Positions 48,295-58,999 of a stretch of 64,000 nucleotides of DNA are shown one piece after another (position 1 is the stretch's first letter; each line of letters opens with the position of its first letter). The DNA is from Plectrocnemia conspersa (taxonomy: Eukaryota; Arthropoda; Insecta; Trichoptera; Polycentropodidae), in assembly GCA_009617715.1 (NCBI GenBank), contig VTFK01000091.1, forward strand, positions 806,001 to 870,000, given 5' to 3'. The translations under genes were made by a program, and so were the position numbers. Under the pieces are notes generated by a model, which saw nothing but the letters and a program-made list of their open reading frames with translations, made no database searches and was not told where the DNA came from.

Positions 48295-49195
48295 TTGTTC
48301 TAAAAATAGATCTTGTAAAATTCTTGACTAAGAATTATATAAGATCTAATTAACTTAACTAGTTTGATGCGTCATCTTGTTTCAAAATAGCAACTATTTT
48401 AAACCGCGAAAATATCGGCATCTTTTTTAAACAAAAATACTAAAAACTAGTAAAAAATCAATGTAATTTTTTTATATTATTATATTTGTCCTTAATGTGG
48501 AATATAACGAAATTTGAAGTAGTTTTAATCATATCCACATAAAACTTAAGACCTAACTTAGGTTAAGTTCGTTAGTCAGCTAAATCGACTTAATTTTTAT
48601 AAAATGACATGGTTATATAAATTTATATATATAAAAATAGATTTTGTAAATATCTGGTCAAAATTTAATAGCTAGCTAGATCCGCCATCTGGTTTTAAAA
48701 TGGCAAATATTTTAAACAGCAAAAATATCGTAAAAGAGTAAAAAAGTCAAAACGGTCAAACATATTTTTTTATATTATTTATCATTAAAGTGGGATACAA
48801 CGAAATTTGATATAGTTTTAATTTGATCCATATAACTTACGGATAAGTTTGTTGGTCAGTTTAATATGTTTTATTGTTCTAAAATAGCTGCTATTATAAA
48901 TAAAATATGACTATATGAATATAAAATTATAAAAATAAATCTTGTATATATCTGGACTGAATTTATTAGCTAGCCTGATCCGCCATCTTGTCTCAAAATA
49001 GCGGATATTATAAACAGCAAAAAGATCAAAATTTTGATTAACATAAATCTCAAAGAAAAGAGTAAAAAAATCATAAACGGTCAACCATTTTTTTTTTGAT
49101 TTGGAATACAACGAAATTTGAGGTAGTTTTAATCAGATCTACATGAAACTTAAGGTTTAACTTAGGCTTAGTTTCTTAGCCAGCCTAATCCATTG
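48295..49195. repeat. Three tandem copies of a ~300-bp unit
   Basis: GATC(C/-)GCCATCTTG..TTTCAAAATAGC and ACAACGAAATTTGA.GTAGTTTTAATC recur near 48366/48508, 48680/48797 and 48978/49108, i.e. periods of about 290-310. Copies have diverged by point changes and indels. A partial relative lies at about 43255-43385. Noncoding. Confidence 0.7.
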
Positions 49196-49569
49196 GCAAT
49201 ATTATCTCATGAATACTTTAAATCCATGGTACGATAAGATATAAGATAAGATATAAAAGCAACTGTTTTAAATCCATAAGCAATGATAAAATGGTATGCT
49301 GGTAATGAAATACTAAGGCTCTTTTAAGTCTAAAATCAAAAGAAACTATATAGAAACTCTGCTCGTAATAATAAAGATAGACAAGTAGGGAGCTCTTTTC
49401 CTACGTTTCATTAGCTGTATCCACACTCTCCTCTAGCAGCTGTGAATTATAGCTTATTACAACTTGAAAGAGCTCGTCGACTAATCGACAAACTCGTCTT
49501 TATATATTGCATCTGTATATACTATCCGGCAGGTGTTGAAAAGGTTGATCACCTAAATGTGTACTAGAC

Positions 49570-49860
49570 GTTCATGGAACATAGCCTAGGTGCACCTTCA
49601 CCCTTCGAGACGCCTTTGTGCGTGTCGTGGGGTATCCAGAATCGAGCCAGTCTCCGCGGCGTCTCATGAATATTCGGAGGGGTGCGCGCGCAGCTTACGT
49701 GGGCTGCCGGTCGATATCCGCCCCCGGCCCTGCGCCCCCGCCGAGGGACCCCGCCCCCAGACGCCGGCGTCCCACCAGATCAATACGACGGCCGAGTATG
49801 GCGACGCCATACGGGAGTATAGTGAGGCGAGGATGAGAACAACCTGATAAACGCAACGCG
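49570..49860. promoter_or_regulatory. Strongly GC-rich CpG island
   Basis: The most GC-rich stretch in the window, with runs such as GCCCCCGGCCCTGCGCCCCC and many CpGs. Open frames on both strands (for example 49590-49847) are by-products of the base composition. It is a promoter-like island or foreign/repetitive insert. No gene can be attached on either side. Confidence 0.4.
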
Positions 49861-50184
49861 CAATTAAAACGACGGGGATTCGTCGTGCATTGATGCGTCC
49901 TGACTCTTGGAGAGGAAGTCATGTGCTCAACCCCCTCCAGCAATTTTATACAAGGGTGGGTTGAGTAAACGAAACGAAATGGACTCAGACGCCAGAGGCA
50001 CATTAATCTCTAAAAATATGATCTAGTAATCTTAGATATAATCATACTCTAGAATGTAATAAATGGTAATGCGTTAAACAAATTCAATTATCATTCCAAA
50101 ATAATTCTAGATACAACTAGATGAAACTCTCTTTATGAATCATTCCAATGTAGGTTGAAAGGCCCTTCAATAAATCTCATATCT

Positions 50185-50406
50185 ATGAGTCAAGATTTAT
50201 TAACTTATGTACCTTTGCTTATGCAATCTCTCCACTTTGTGTCTACGGGCCTGCCTATATTACATTATTTACCCATATTAGTATTTAAGCAACGGAAGGA
50301 ATACAATAGTGAACCATTTTTAGTACAATGCTGCTCGATTATATTGATGTGGAGATTTTCAAATTATATATTAGATACTAAAAAACGTATTGTAAATATT
50401 ACATGA
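50185..50406 (+). CDS. Short hydrophobic open frame, doubtful
   Basis: ATG to TGA, 73 aa, starting MSQDLLTYVPLLMQSLHF with one likely membrane-spanning stretch and KQRKEYN after it. No family is recognised. It follows a TGTAG that could be a splice acceptor. It may be a fragment of a repeat. Confidence 0.15.
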   Translation: MSQDLLTYVPLLMQSLHFVSTGLPILHYLPILVFKQRKEYNSEPFLVQCCSIILMWRFSNYILDTKKRIVNIT

Positions 50407-51224
50407 TTTTCAAACGGATGATTATGTCATTAGCATTGCATAAATATATATATTATATATGCGTTAATAAAAATATACATGGAAAGCAAAATATGTTACG
50501 TTTATGGTATATCGACCAGTTTATGTTTATAATAGCTAATTGTGGTACAAGAATAATTTTAATTTATGGTATATCGAACAGTACGAAAGCGCAATGGTGT
50601 AAGTCAAATTACTTATTAAATTTAAAGTCAAGGGTTCTAATCCTACACAATACTATGGCGTTTGTATCGAAACTATCAAAATAGGAATTGGTAATTTTTA
50701 TAATTACTTAAATTAGGTTTTCATAGCTTTTCATATTCTCACGTATAGCTTAAAAGCATTTAATATAAATTCAATGACTCAATAATTTTTATGATATCCT
50801 AAGAAGAAAAAACACGAAAATCTATGATCATCGTAAAAAGCAAATAATAAAATAATAAAAATACTATAACTATTTCAGTTATAACACTTAAAAAATATGA
50901 CGAAATTTTAAAAATAATGTTAATTGCCCCCAAATAAGTAATTTATCACTAAAATTAATTATATTATTATCAGAATATAATATTATTTTATTGATATATC
51001 AAAATGGAGAAGGGGTTGCTTAGAATAGCTTATTGCGGCACTAAAATATTGTACGTTTATCGACTATAAAAAATTGTTTTACAATGCCACTAGAATGGTT
51101 TGGGTTAATGATAGAATAATACCTATAAAAATATATATGTTATCAACAGCAAAAATATATTTAACTTATAATATACATATTTAACTATGTAGATAACTAT
51201 GTATAACTGAGGAATAATCGAATT

Positions 51225-51365
51225 AGTTCATTTGATCAACAGAGTTTGACAATCTTTTTTACTAACCCATAACAAACTTTGTCAAACGCTGTATCAAAAT
51301 CAGTATATACGATTTTATCACTGTTTTGCCTAAAAACAATATGTTAGTGACAATGGAACGAGTGG
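51225..51365 (-). repeat. LINE RT scrap
   Basis: The minus strand still shows the KSVYTDFD.AFDKVCYGL.KKIVKLC-type pattern of the RT segment, with CTTTGTCAAACGCTGTATCA matching the other copies. Lies about 240 bp left of duplicated block B. Confidence 0.6.
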
Positions 51366-51601
51366 GACAAAAAATTCAATAAAAGTAAATAAAGACATAC
51401 ATATATATGGATAATTATTTCGGCTAACTTAGCAGAAGCTACAGACACTGTGACTTGTCTATAATTATTAATTCACATTTATCACTTTTTTATGAATAGA
51501 GGCAACTTTTATGCATATTAAAAGATCTTCAAAATCTAATAAAAATTACAAATAAGATGAGCAGTAAGGCTTATTTCACAACCTTTAAAAATGAAAAATG
51601 A

Positions 51602-52675
51602 ATACTATTAGTGTTATTTGAAATCAATATACATTGATCTATTTGAATGAATTAAGCAATTCATAAATATTAAATAAATTGTAAACGTTTCAATAAATCT
51701 GTTAAAAATGTACTGAAACAATATTTTTGTGAAACACGGTGAATTTCGGCGAGCTACGTTCGTTCTCAGATACCGCGTGCTTCGGCAAGCTACGTTTGAA
51801 CCCAACGGAGTCTAATGCTTTTTCAATATAAACAATCAACTTTTTCATTGATAAACAACAATTGAAAATAATCAAAATGAATAGCTTATTTTCACTGCTT
51901 TGCGTCATGGGATTCTCGCCTTTGGTGAACCCTAACGTAGACATTGTTGGAAAACTTCCTATAGAAGTAGCTTCGATCATATTCAGGTAAATATTTTTTT
52001 TATAATTATATTTTAATTGACTATGTTGAACTTTATCTAATGATTTTTCTTTTTTTACAGAATGCTGGATGGACGCTCTTTGTATACCGCTTCTTTGATC
52101 AGCGACAAATGGTGCAGGATCATCAAAAGCGATAAGAAACTGAGGATGAAGCTGAGACAACACACCAGGATTGCCAGAATGGACAAGATCAATCAAATGA
52201 GGCAGAATTCTACCAAGTCTAATGATAAAACTGTAAAAAAATCTGACTTCGGTGGTAGAAGCTTTAATTTAACACAAAAACATAAACCTGACAATTGTAC
52301 TGTAACAAGACCTAGCAAAAGACAAAGAATTTTCTGAACTATTTTAACAAATTGTTGACAATTTAATGTATATTTATTTGAGAATAAACTATTGACTGAA
52401 TTATATTGTATTGACTTACACAAACATTTTCCATATTTTCCTAATTCTTCATTATTATATAGATTAATAAATAACATTTGTTGGCAATTGCGCCGTTTAG
52501 TATTAATGACATTTTAAAGCTAAAATTAAAGTTTGAGATTTGGGCATTAGCTAAACTTAATCTGAACCTGATGATGAGGGATCGCTGGATATTCTCAAAA
52601 AAATGGGAAACACTGCTCTAGAGTGTATTTCACATATGTATTTTGGTGACCGGATTATTGCGCAAACAAAAATTC
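51602..52675 (+). repeat. Duplicated block B carrying an F-box gene
   Basis: Counterpart of 34325-35395, 17.3 kb away, same orientation. The 5' flank differs at roughly 10 per 90 bases, the 3' flank at about 5%, and the coding exons at about 2% by my hand count. Confidence 0.85.
51877..52337 (+). CDS. Small F-box protein, copy B (two exons)
   Basis: Exons 51877-51986 and 52061-52337, same phase-2 intron position as copy A (74 bp here), 128 aa. Only three residues differ from copy A: Ser19 to Pro, an Ala to Ser in the STKxNDK stretch, and Ser to Pro in the KHKxDN stretch. The F-box core (LPIEV, Trp54) and basic tail are unchanged. AATAAA is at 52383-52388. Five of eight coding differences are silent, so both copies look maintained. 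Which copy is ancestral cannot be told. Confidence 0.75.
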
Positions 52676-52835
52676 CACACAGCAAAAATTCTGAAAATAC
52701 GGGCGTTAATAAAAACGTTAGATATATGTACATACATGAAAACATATAGTTTACTGATAAAAAATTATGTATACAAGAATACTATGGTAAAATTTTAAAT
52801 AAATTAGCTTTGAATGAAAACCACTATAAGGACAG

Positions 52836-52910
52836 AATAGCGCAGTCCGTTACGTTTCAGATTACTAACTCTGAGGTTGCGGGTTCGAGTTCCTGCAGCG
52901 ACACTCATAT
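52836..52910 (+). repeat. tRNA-like sequence, probably SINE head or tRNA pseudogene
   Basis: TAGCGCAGTCCG resembles a pol III A box and GGTTCGAGTTCC a B box about 35 bases later. Between them TCAGA..TCTGA can form an anticodon-type stem but with an eight-base loop, and the T loop is also one base too long. So a working tRNA is unlikely. Confidence 0.4.
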
Positions 52911-53124
52911 TTTTATTTATAAAAATGCGGTATTATTAAAAACCGGTACAGCTACAGTGACATCTAATGATTATAAATTGTATTATAAATAATAATGTCA
53001 CCGATTCCTAAGCTTTCAGTTAGGTGGTTGTTACTTACTTGTACCAAGTTAGTACAGATTTACCCCGTTGTAACGCATTGGGCTTACGCCTTTCAATTGA
53101 TGTACGAAAAATAATATGGTTAAT

Positions 53125-53400
53125 AAATAACGTGAAGAGCAGAGGGCCCAGATTGGACTCTTGAGGAACCCCCGAAGGGGTTAAATACCCTTTCGACAAT
53201 CGGCCACCATATGTTACAAACTATCTATTCGAGAAGAACCGAGTTAAATCATCCGAACAACCGAAGTCAACAATTTTTTTAAAAATAACTAATGACAAAT
53301 CTTGTCGAATGCCTTTTCAAAATCCGTATATACTGCGTTTACTTAAATTCCCGCATCGAGAGATTTTTATACTGTTTTGGTGAAAAACAGAATATTAGTA
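53125..53400 (-). repeat. LINE RT fragment
   Basis: The minus strand reads VTYGGRLSKGYLTPSGVPQ then ESNLGPLLF, and the KSLDAGI.VNAVYTDFEKAFDKI segment, with the intervening part shortened. It keeps CGA (Arg) at the site where the 37-38 kb copy has a stop. AACGCATTGGGCTTACGCC at 53072-53090 is also shared with 24825 and 30760. Confidence 0.7.
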
Positions 53401-53739
53401 ATATGGGAGTCGAACCTAAGTCCTTTGTGTTGGTTTCTATCATCTGTGCTTTTAAGTTCAAGCTATAAAATATCATGGTGGATATTTTGATCAACCGTGT
53501 TTTAAGCTATTAAAAAAAATAGCATGCTTCAAACTTTTTATCGGTTATATATTCAATAAACACGCAAATGCTCATAGTTAAGAGGAACTTAATATAACAA
53601 CCAATTTAATATATTTTAAAAATATAAAATATTTGCCTTGAGAGTTATCCGACATTTTATATGCTAAAACAGATAAACTAACAAGTATCCCAAACTCAAC
53701 TACCATCTCAACAACAAACAAACCCTATCGCTCATCTCG

Positions 53740-54260
53740 CAAGCAAATTACGTACAGTGTCTAGACGCGACAAATTGCTCAGATTCCGTACACCTACCCC
53801 CCTAATAATGAAACTCCGTTCTCCCGAAGAATCCTGTGAAGTGTCACATTTTTGCGCCTGTGTTTTATGGGCGTTAGTTAAAATTTGCCACCCCGGAATA
53901 ATTCTCGCCGTTAAAAATCGCGAGGACGTTAACCCTCAAGTACCTCCCGAAGTCGGGGTCTGCGCCCTTTTTGTCCAACTCGTTGCAGCTTAAGGGTTCG
54001 GCGAATTGGGGGTTGTTGCGCCGTTCGTTCGAGGGAGGATGAGGTGAAAGCTCCGACTTTTCCCGATGTGCTCAAAGGGTGGTTGGTGTATTGTGCGCTC
54101 CGGATGTAGGCCAGGGTCGACCTTTTAATATCTGCTTATCCTGGGGGATCTTGTCGGCGGTGGTTTTATGGATATGACGCATCTCCTATGGATGTAACCC
54201 GATACGTGCGGGTATGTGGTTTGTGGATACGTTGAATCAGGTTATTTCACGAGAGGCACG
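53740..54260. other. GC-normal stretch, no gene recognised
   Basis: Stands out from the AT-rich surroundings by base composition. Open frame 53757-53993 has no recognisable features. It could be regulatory or an unrecognised exon. Confidence 0.3.
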
Positions 54261-54299
54261 CATGTCCTTACGTTACTAGATAATGAGTAAAATTACACA

Positions 54300-56600
54300 C
54301 AAATATTATCGTTACAGTTGAGGTGTTCAATATTTTACAAATTTATTAAGTGTCGATTGTGAAAACTTGTGAAAAGCCTACAATATCATTCCTGAATATT
54401 TAGAATCGTGTAAATTGCTAATGTTCATTTTATATCACGTAATGGTTGTAGACTCTAAAAATATCTATGTAATAATATCACGCACCCTATGAAAAATTGC
54501 TTTGGTGTTTGACCTTGATATACTACGCATTTCAACGCAGAATGTACGAATGATTAATTAGCAAAACAGTATTTTTTTTTATATATTTTTTTCTTTTCTA
54601 GAATTTGTCGAGAAAAATGCCAAATCAAATATTTCTCGAGAACTATGCTGATTTTTACGAGCCTTTTTTGTTGAATATCTAATTTTTATGAATATTTTTA
54701 AATGTTTTACAACCGATGCATAATACAGGGGAATCTGTGCCAGATCTTAAATGCTTTCTTATATACTTTTAATAGAGGGCAAAAGTATTATAATGGCAAA
54801 CTAGCTAACGTAATAAGAAACAAATTTTTTTTTTTTTTTACTTTTTTTTTTTTGCCCTAAAAATAAATAAATAAAAGTGAGAACCAATTAATAGATACCC
54901 AGGTAAATGGCTTTGGCCAGGAACTGGTAAAAAAATAAATATTAGAAAAAAAAAAAATAATGGCAAAATATTGTTCACGATTTTCTTAACTACTCTATCG
55001 GTCTTATAACAACAAAACTACATAATTATTCAGATAAGAAGAAAGCGCTTAGCTACAGCTTTCGACCCAGGTAAAACCAGAACTGGGTATCCGATTACCC
55101 GCGCGTTTTAAAAAGAACCGATTACCCTGTTATTTTCTACTTTTAATATTTGATATATTCTATTTATGAAATATAGATCTCACACAATTTTCAAGATGCA
55201 AAATTCTCTGGCTATTCTTCTATTTTGCAAACCCATTTATAAATTAGGTGGGTAATGAGAGCGGTGTATCGAAAAAAGACAGAAAATTCCTATTTAAAAT
55301 CCGATAGTATTGTAAGTTTTATGACACATTTCGTTTCGGCATCCTCAAACATTTACCATTTAACAAAAAAAAATATTTGCTTAAATACACACGGCGTACT
55401 CGGGGGACGGTAGTACATAAAAAACGACATATAAATATATTTTTTTTATTTACGTTGATGAATCTAGCAAGAGATGTGAACAATTTTGATTTTAATGTTC
55501 TAATGCAATTTTTATATTAATTACACATAATAAATTATTTGATTAGGTAATTAATATTTATTATCGATTTAGAAGTGCCCCAAAGTGTTTGTTCTTCCCG
55601 TTTGGAAATATGAAAATAGCAAATTCTATTGATACAATTAGGTGATTCATAAATAGAAGATGATAAAATTTTCATTCAAAATTTTATAATACTCTGAGAG
55701 TTCACAATCATCGGCACTTTATAAAGTTTCTGTCATTTGGTCCATTTACGTGTTTTTATGATAAGCAAATTCATATAATAAAAATATCTCACACTTACAA
55801 ACAAATGCAAAACAAGAATGGTTCTGAAATATTTTATCCATTATTCTACAAATATTTTAAAACTGATTATTTTATCAACTATAATAATTTTGTAACAAAC
55901 AATATTTTTAGCCGCTGTTGTAAATAATTTTTATCAAAATATTAATTTGAATTACCGTTACGTATTCTAACAATATTTTCATTAGATGATCAGAAAAAGT
56001 CTGTGGACACCCCGAATCATAAAATTGGCCAAACGATCGAGTTTTAAAAGGGACTTATTAAATATTCAATGGTATATAATACAGTATCACTTCCCTTATA
56101 AACTTATTTTATAACTACTACTTTGCTTAGGATTTGGAATAACTCACATCGAGTGAAGCTACGGCAAATTTACTTATACGATCCTTAAAAGTCTGCTTTT
56201 TTAATTCGAGACTAAGACGAGATCAGACACGTATACACACACATTTTGATATTTGGAGAAACAGAACGGACAATATCAAAGCTGCTGTTATTTGGTTATA
56301 ATTTTTAATACAATATTTACGTATATTGAAAAAAAATATTAAATACACATTAGCAAAAATAAAAGAACATTGAAAAAATTATATGTTTAATAATGACAAG
56401 CAAAAAATAAGCCTTTATATTTTTAGAGATATTTTTTTACGATTTTTTTATCCCTTTACTTCCTCTCCGTTTAACAATGCCGATTCATTGCTAAGAAGCA
56501 TTCAACGCAAAATAATGGTATTCGATACATTATACAAGAAAAGCCGCGTCATCTGCATTGCAAATACTATATATAATATGTTAAAATATATACTTAAAAT
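54300..56600. other. AT-rich intergenic DNA
   Basis: I see no coding exon. Long A and T runs (54820-54860, 54940-54960) and low-complexity sequence dominate. Confidence 0.5.
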
Positions 56601-56639
56601 CTTGAAATAAAAATACAAAACAAATACAGACATAGGGAG

Positions 56640-56942
56640 CTTGAAAAATGGCGTCCTATCAAGAAGACGACGGGCTGGGTCACGCACGGAGACAAGCACA
56701 CAATGTTGCCATATAAATAAATGAACGCGACGAGGTTCGCGAGCGGGAAAAAGCGAATTTCGAGCCCGCAGGGATACCAACTACGCAGAATGCCGAGAAA
56801 AGGGGAGGAGGAGACAGAGCGAAACCTCCCACGCCGACTGCAAGAATCCATCGGAAACTGGTCGGTGGGCGGATATCGAAAGGGTGGAAATCTAACCACC
56901 TGACCTCCCACTCTCAACCACCACCACCGCAGCCACCCACAG
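56640..56942 (+). promoter_or_regulatory. GC-rich promoter with probable noncoding first exon (plus strand)
   Basis: The island contains AAAAATGGCGTCC (YY1/Pho-like) at its left and ends at CCACCCACAG|GTGAGACT, an excellent splice donor at 56943. This suggests a plus-strand 5'UTR exon splicing to something downstream, perhaps the island at 58.5-58.97 kb or an exon outside the window. Open frames inside it are short. Confidence 0.4.
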
Positions 56943-57454
56943 GTGAGACTCGAGCTTTGACGTAGAGCAGTTTATTAACGCCGCCGCGGACGTTTTCAAT
57001 GTAGATCGTGCTTAATACGGCGTTATTGCCCAGATTTTGAGTGAGGGTGTCCGTCTTAGATAATCTGACGAATTTTTAAGATTTTGTAAGATCTCTACTC
57101 TCAAAACATTAGACGATCGTGTGGTGAATAGTGATGAGAACGTGAGAAAAAATCTTTGGAATTGCTCCAATGGGAACATCGAAAAGATTGGGAAATATAT
57201 ATTTATATTTATAACAGTTTACCTAAATACAAGTTAGGGTATGATAGAGATGTATACACAATATGCAAAGAAATACAAAAAACATATATTGGAGTATTAT
57301 TCAATCACATAAATACTTTGTATGCGGGACACAATAATCTTCGTTTTGGGACGCTTATCTGTTAAAAACAAAATACTTATTTTGCGAATTCATCTACCCT
57401 TATTTATTATTGAGAAAACGAAATCTACTCTCATGATGCGAGTTCAGGTTGAGC

Positions 57455-57590
57455 TCACATCTAACGAGAAAGGTGATCATCCTGACGCGTTTCAACTTCG
57501 TGAAGAATTTTTTGCTGGAGGGCAAATCTTGGCAATTCTCGAGTTATTTAAGCGATAGTAGACAATTTGTAACCTATGACAGAATTTCAA
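57455..57590 (+). repeat. LINE RT scrap joined to the TACCGGTAT repeat
   Basis: ATTCTCGAGTTATTTAAGCG and AGACAATTTGTAACCTATGA encode SSYLSDSRQFVTYD, the same RT segment that precedes the repeat at 23.1 kb. Confidence 0.6.
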
Positions 57591-58345
57591 TACCGGTAAT
57601 ACCGGTATTGATACAAAAAATTACTTTCAGTACTACCGGTATTACGAAATAAAATACTGACGGTACTTAAAATACTTTTTTTATTTTTTTGACCCACCGG
57701 CAGATATTTTGGCGCAATCTTTTAAAATTGAATTGAGCAAGTTCCATATCTTATATCCATATAAAAGGAATACAATTGCTTTATATTAAGCAAATTTAAC
57801 GATACCTATCAGTTCTTAGTAATTATATTACGTAACTTGGGTCTGCAATAATACCAGTTTTACCGAGATAAAAACAGTCAATTCCGGTATTATTGGAAAA
57901 ATAATATTGTAATACCGGTAGTACTGAAGGGCAAGTTTTGCTCAAATACCGGTATTGTAATCCCTATATGTAACAGAAATGACTGTGCCACCGCGGCCTG
58001 CCAGCCCTTTTTATGATAAGGATTGCTGGCGAAATGAATATAAAAGCAGGTATTGCATATATTAAATTCTTTCTACAATTTGTTCATTTTTATCTCCATT
58101 TAGATATATTTTCCTGAACTACGTGGTAAATATTAGCAATAAGTGAGTCGCAATTTTTATATTTAAATAGAAAACCGTATTTATAAAATTTGCTAATAAA
58201 TGTTATTTAAAAAAATCCTTTTTCGTTTGCAAATAATGTTAAATAAATATAGGTTGTACTAGACGATATAATTAAAATGTGTTTTTACAGCAAACTTGAT
58301 CTATTTTTTACGTTTTTAAGTAAATAAATATGAAAAATATAAAAA
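57575..58345 (+). repeat. Dispersed repeat with TACCGGTAT words, copy 2
   Basis: Contains several TACCGGTAT/ATACCGGTA words (57592-57960) and then parallels copy 1 (23215-23965) to AAGTAAATAAATATGAAAAAT. Noncoding. Confidence 0.6.
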
Positions 58346-58454
58346 AAATATTGTTGTAACAACTAAATATTATCGCTTTTGTGGGGGTTCATCTTCTTGA
58401 AACTTGCGCAATAATTACCGTAGCCATAATATAATAAGGACGAACTTGATAATA

Positions 58455-58970
58455 GAGTATAAAGGAAGGAGCCACACAAAACCCTTCATTACATCTATAA
58501 AAAAAGTGTTTCACATAAATAATACGTAATTACTCTCAGTTGCGAAACGGGCACGGAAAACAATATATCACCGGACGACATAAAGCATAGTAAAGTCACA
58601 ATATTCTTGTTACACCATCCAACCTCGGAAGGATGTCCATCAAGCAAATGTCACTTTCTAGAGGCGTGGACATATTTCATTGCTCGAAGAAACGAGTGCA
58701 ACAATTGTTTGGACGGTCGCTGCATGGTTATGATTCGTCAGTGAGCTTTGCAACCCTTGATACTTAAGGCTGGTCTGCAAAGAGGAGAAGCCAGAGACGG
58801 TCCGAGACGAGAGACTGTGGACCATACGGTCATAGACGATCAGGGCCAGAGAGAGACTCCCGAAGCAGACACAACTACAAAACCTCTGAGAACAATTCAC
58901 TGGACATTATCCCTCCGCCAGCTTCTCCACCACTGCTCGGAGAATAACGATACTCGCCCACCGTAATTTG
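58455..58970 (+). other. GC-rich island with protein-like open frames, possible unrecognised gene
   Basis: A sharp composition change begins after a TATAAAG at about 58461 and an acceptor-like ATTACTCTCAG near 58538. One plus frame reads ISPDDIKHSKVTIFLLHHPT on through a Cys-rich part (RRNECNNCLDGRC) to a TGA at 58742. A second frame from ATG 58632 reads MSIKQMSLSRGVDIFHCSKK and reaches a GTGAGC donor at 58740. Further on, a third frame at 58771-58934 reads RRSQRRSETRD and RRSGPERDSRSRHNYKTS, ending in PPPASPPLLGE. The Arg/Ser content and splice-like signals suggest exons of an SR-type or novel protein, but no single model joins them because the gap between them is too short for an intron. 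Confidence 0.3.
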
Positions 58971-58999
58971 TCACAATACATATAATATTATATGATAAA

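Noticed and set aside
49590..50003. Overlapping frames of 72-102 codons on both strands
   Set aside because: High GC makes stop codons rare; three frames are open at once, which is a composition effect.
50560..50670. tRNA-like or organelle-derived sequence (GGGTTCTAATCC, AGCGCAATGG)
   Set aside because: The acceptor ends do not pair and the arms do not form a cloverleaf, so the match is probably chance or a very old remnant.
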